DNA of 64,000 bases from IMG/VR virus record IMGVR_UViG_3300042502_001233, positions 83,125 to 147,124 of that record; one strand, written 5' to 3'. The stretch comes from a virus. The notes beneath the pieces are model-generated. The model ran no database searches. It saw nothing but the letters and a program-made list of their open reading frames with translations, and was not told where the DNA came from. The position numbers and the translations under genes were made by a program. Positions 62,001 through 64,000 of this stretch are shown piece after piece; position 1 is the first letter of the stretch, and every line of letters starts with the position of its first letter.

Positions 62001-64000
62001 TTAACTTAACATAATTTTTTTTATTCTATTTAATTCTTCCATCAATTTATAGTTCTCATTTAAATCCATACTGTATTGACCTTTATCATTTGGTTGAGGT
62101 TCAGCACTAGTTTGAGATGGATTTTTTTGTCTAGGCGCTGCACTAACATTTCGTTTTGTTTGTTTAGTTTTACTTTGTTTACCACTAGCAGCAGCTTGTT
62201 TTCTAAGTTTAACCATGTATTGAAACAACGCTATTGAATCATCCAAAAATTGTAATAAATGTTTTTTAAATTTCTTTCTGTCTTGAGCATTTTTTTCGAA
62301 TTGTGTTCTAGCAGCATTAGGGTCGGCTTCATTCATTTTACCAATACCACCTAATTTATCAATTAGACCAGATTGTTTGTATTTACCAGTGTATATTGTT
62401 TTGAATATATCATTGATAAAGTTAGCCATATTTTGATATGCTTGTTGGTTTACAGTTACTATGTTGAACATTTTATTAAAATCAGTCTTAACTATAGGGT
62501 TTTGTCTAAATCTTTCCAAAAATTGGTCAAAAACTTTATCACCAGTTGGTTTAAGGTTTCTAATTTTATTTCTTAACTGTTCAACTCTGTTTAATAAATT
62601 TTCAAATTCTACAACTCTAGTTGGGCTAACGTTTTTGTTCAAAAACTTAACCAAAGCTTTATCTCTAAAGTATTTTGCTTCATCCAACATCTCTTCATCC
62701 AACAATGCTTCAGCTAAAGTATTTTTAGGTCCTTTACCAAATTTTTTCTCACTGTTAACAATAAAACCAAATAAATTACGTAAAGAGTTGTATAAATCAT
62801 CATTCATTGCTCCATCAGCGCTATTATCAGTTTTTGTTGTTTTTTGTTTTCCAGTATCTACTCCAGTTCCAGTGTCTACTCCTGTATCTACACCAGTTCC
62901 AGTATCTACACCAGTATCTGTACCAGTATCTACACCAGTATCTGTACCAGTATCGTTTCCTGTTTCATCACCTGTTGGGGCTGGTATCAAACCAACACCA
63001 CCATCTAACCCACGCATAGATTGATACAACGCGTTAAGTGTTGCAGCTCTTGATGATTTTTGACCTTTCATTCTAACCAATTTAACAGCAGCACCAGTAG
63101 CTAACAACCCAATACCAACACCAGCTAACACAGGACCTAAACCTATTAACTTACCAGCTAACGCAGTACCAGCTCCTTTTACAAGCGTTTTAGTTGCTTG
63201 TTTAACAACAATAGTTGCAAAGAATTTAGCAGAACTAGATACACCAAATAGGTTTTGTCCACCACTCATACTACCAAAAGTTTGGTCAGCTTTGTTGAAT
63301 AAATCACCCATACTAGCTTGAGGGTTAGAACTAATCATTTGTTGTAATTTTTGCATTTGACCCATTGAGTCGCCACCACCATTACCATCAAACATGTGAC
63401 TAACGTTTTCTGAACCAAATTTGTCAACAAATTGCTGCATATCAGCACCAGTTTTAATATCTTTACCCATTAACTTACTAGCCCAATGAACAAAACCTTG
63501 TTTGTCATCTGGTCCACCAGTAATATCTTGAGTTATAGCTGGTGTTCTAACTATTTTATCACCACCACCTAGTACCGTTTCTAACCAAGTTTTAAACCAT
63601 TCAGTTTGAGCCATCCATCCTAATGCACCTAACGCAGCACCAGTTCCAGCCAATATCAATGGTAATTTGTTAGATTTAAGGGTATCCATCCTTGTACTAT
63701 CAAAATCTTCACCATCACCTCTTTTAGCTTGTAATTTAGACCTAATATCACCAGAATCTAAAGGGTCTTCGTCAGGGGCTACGTCTTCATAATCAACATC
63801 TTCAATATCGTTATTTGATTTATAGTTACCAGCACTACCTTGTCCACTAACTTTTGGCCCAGTAGTACCCATTTGTGAATTACCAGTTCTAGCTGGAAGA
63901 GCTTCATCTATACCAAAATATTCATCAATTTGACACATTTGTTCTTCATCAAGGTCATATTCTTCATTCATCAAATCATCTTCACCTAGTTTGTCTTCAC
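62001..64000 (-). CDS. Large protein with hydrophobic segments and a TGTDTG repeat (5' end outside the window)
   Basis: The frame is open to the window edge (EDKLGEDDLMNEEYDL at the 5' side), so the ATG at 63971 is probably internal and the gene is partial. In the visible part, residues 105-120 (LPLILAGTGAALGALGWMAQ) and about 250-290 (AGKLIGLGPVLAGVGIGLLA) are hydrophobic and may span a membrane. A low-complexity TG-x-DTG repeat lies near residue 340. The last 150 residues are charged and helical, ending LNENYKLMEELNRIKKIMLS. Rich in Gly/Ala/Gln, it may be an internal head protein or a tail component. No family recognised. Confidence 0.6.
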   Translation of the reverse strand, partial: EDKLGEDDLMNEEYDLDEEQMCQIDEYFGIDEALPARTGNSQMGTTGPKVSGQGSAGNYKSNNDIEDVDYEDVAPDEDPLDSGDIRSKLQAKRGDGEDFDSTRMDTLKSNKLPLILAGTGAALGALGWMAQTEWFKTWLETVLGGGDKIVRTPAITQDITGGPDDKQGFVHWASKLMGKDIKTGADMQQFVDKFGSENVSHMFDGNGGGDSMGQMQKLQQMISSNPQASMGDLFNKADQTFGSMSGGQNLFGVSSSAKFFATIVVKQATKTLVKGAGTALAGKLIGLGPVLAGVGIGLLATGAAVKLVRMKGQKSSRAATLNALYQSMRGLDGGVGLIPAPTGDETGNDTGTDTGVDTGTDTGVDTGTGVDTGVDTGTGVDTGKQKTTKTDNSADGAMNDDLYNSLRNLFGFIVNSEKKFGKGPKNTLAEALLDEEMLDEAKYFRDKALVKFLNKNVSPTRVVEFENLLNRVEQLRNKIRNLKPTGDKVFDQFLERFRQNPIVKTDFNKMFNIVTVNQQAYQNMANFINDIFKTIYTGKYKQSGLIDKLGGIGKMNEADPNAARTQFEKNAQDRKKFKKHLLQFLDDSIALFQYMVKLRKQAAASGKQSKTKQTKRNVSAAPRQKNPSQTSAEPQPNDKGQYSMDLNENYKLMEELNRIKKIMLS
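62851..62970 (-). repeat. Minisatellite coding TG-x-DTG repeats
   Basis: Tandem imperfect units of about 18 bases encode alternating TGTDTG and TGVDTG motifs in the large protein (about seven units). They form an extended, acidic, flexible linker that may vary in copy number. Confidence 0.75.

Noticed and set aside
1-64000. tRNA genes
   Set aside because: No cloverleaf with a TTCRA-type arm and CCA-like acceptor was noticed in any gap by eye; a tRNAscan run would settle this.

Overview
The window is a piece of a large, AT-rich genome of a tailed phage with a contractile tail. Nearly all genes lie on the minus strand. The gene set is T4-like: tail tube, tape measure, baseplate gp6/gp25/gp53, gp32, UvsX, gp41 helicase, gp61 primase, gp46/gp47 and class Ia ribonucleotide reductase. 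The host is most likely a member of the Bacteroidota, perhaps a flavobacterium. Genes near replication functions are preceded by TTG-N19/20-TAnnTTTG, which is the Bacteroidota housekeeping promoter. Start codons follow A-rich leaders without Shine-Dalgarno sequences. One tail protein carries repeats resembling SprB, the flavobacterial gliding adhesin.

Layout by rising coordinate; minus-strand transcription runs the other way. 1-6579: recombination and replication genes: 5' end of an SbcC/gp46 gene, an SbcD/gp47 gene in two pieces, a PD-(D/E)XK nuclease, primase and a RuvC-like resolvase, plus a plus-strand RHH/HNH pair. 6628-31183: tail and baseplate genes, with an HNH endonuclease, a nucleotidyltransferase-like gene and a 40-codon gene among them. 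31298-41185: split nrdA, nrdB, helicase, FEN-like exonuclease, uvsX and gene 32. 41421-43467: small genes of unknown function. 43485-60472: a 2124-residue hub protein with two wall-degrading domains, gp53-like and hub-like proteins, tape measure, a probable frameshifted chaperone pair and the tail tube. 60557-61987: a plus-strand homing-type endonuclease. 62001-64000: a large protein gene whose 5' end lies outside the window.

The most striking theme is interruption of essential enzymes at or near their catalytic sites. nrdA is cut exactly before the thiyl-radical cysteine by a split intein whose halves are separate genes with an endonuclease gene between them. The SbcC gene has an intein starting directly after the GGK of its P-loop. 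The SbcD gene is broken just after its last metal-binding motif by another endonuclease gene, with no intein visible. Five free-standing endonuclease genes lie in 64 kb.

Two promoter classes appear. Host-type promoters serve the recombination and replication genes. A repeated element, AGATATTTAT followed by an A/T-rich tail, sits upstream of several tail genes and some endonuclease genes and may be the phage late promoter. Hairpin terminators separate the units. No intergenic gap exceeds 300 bases.
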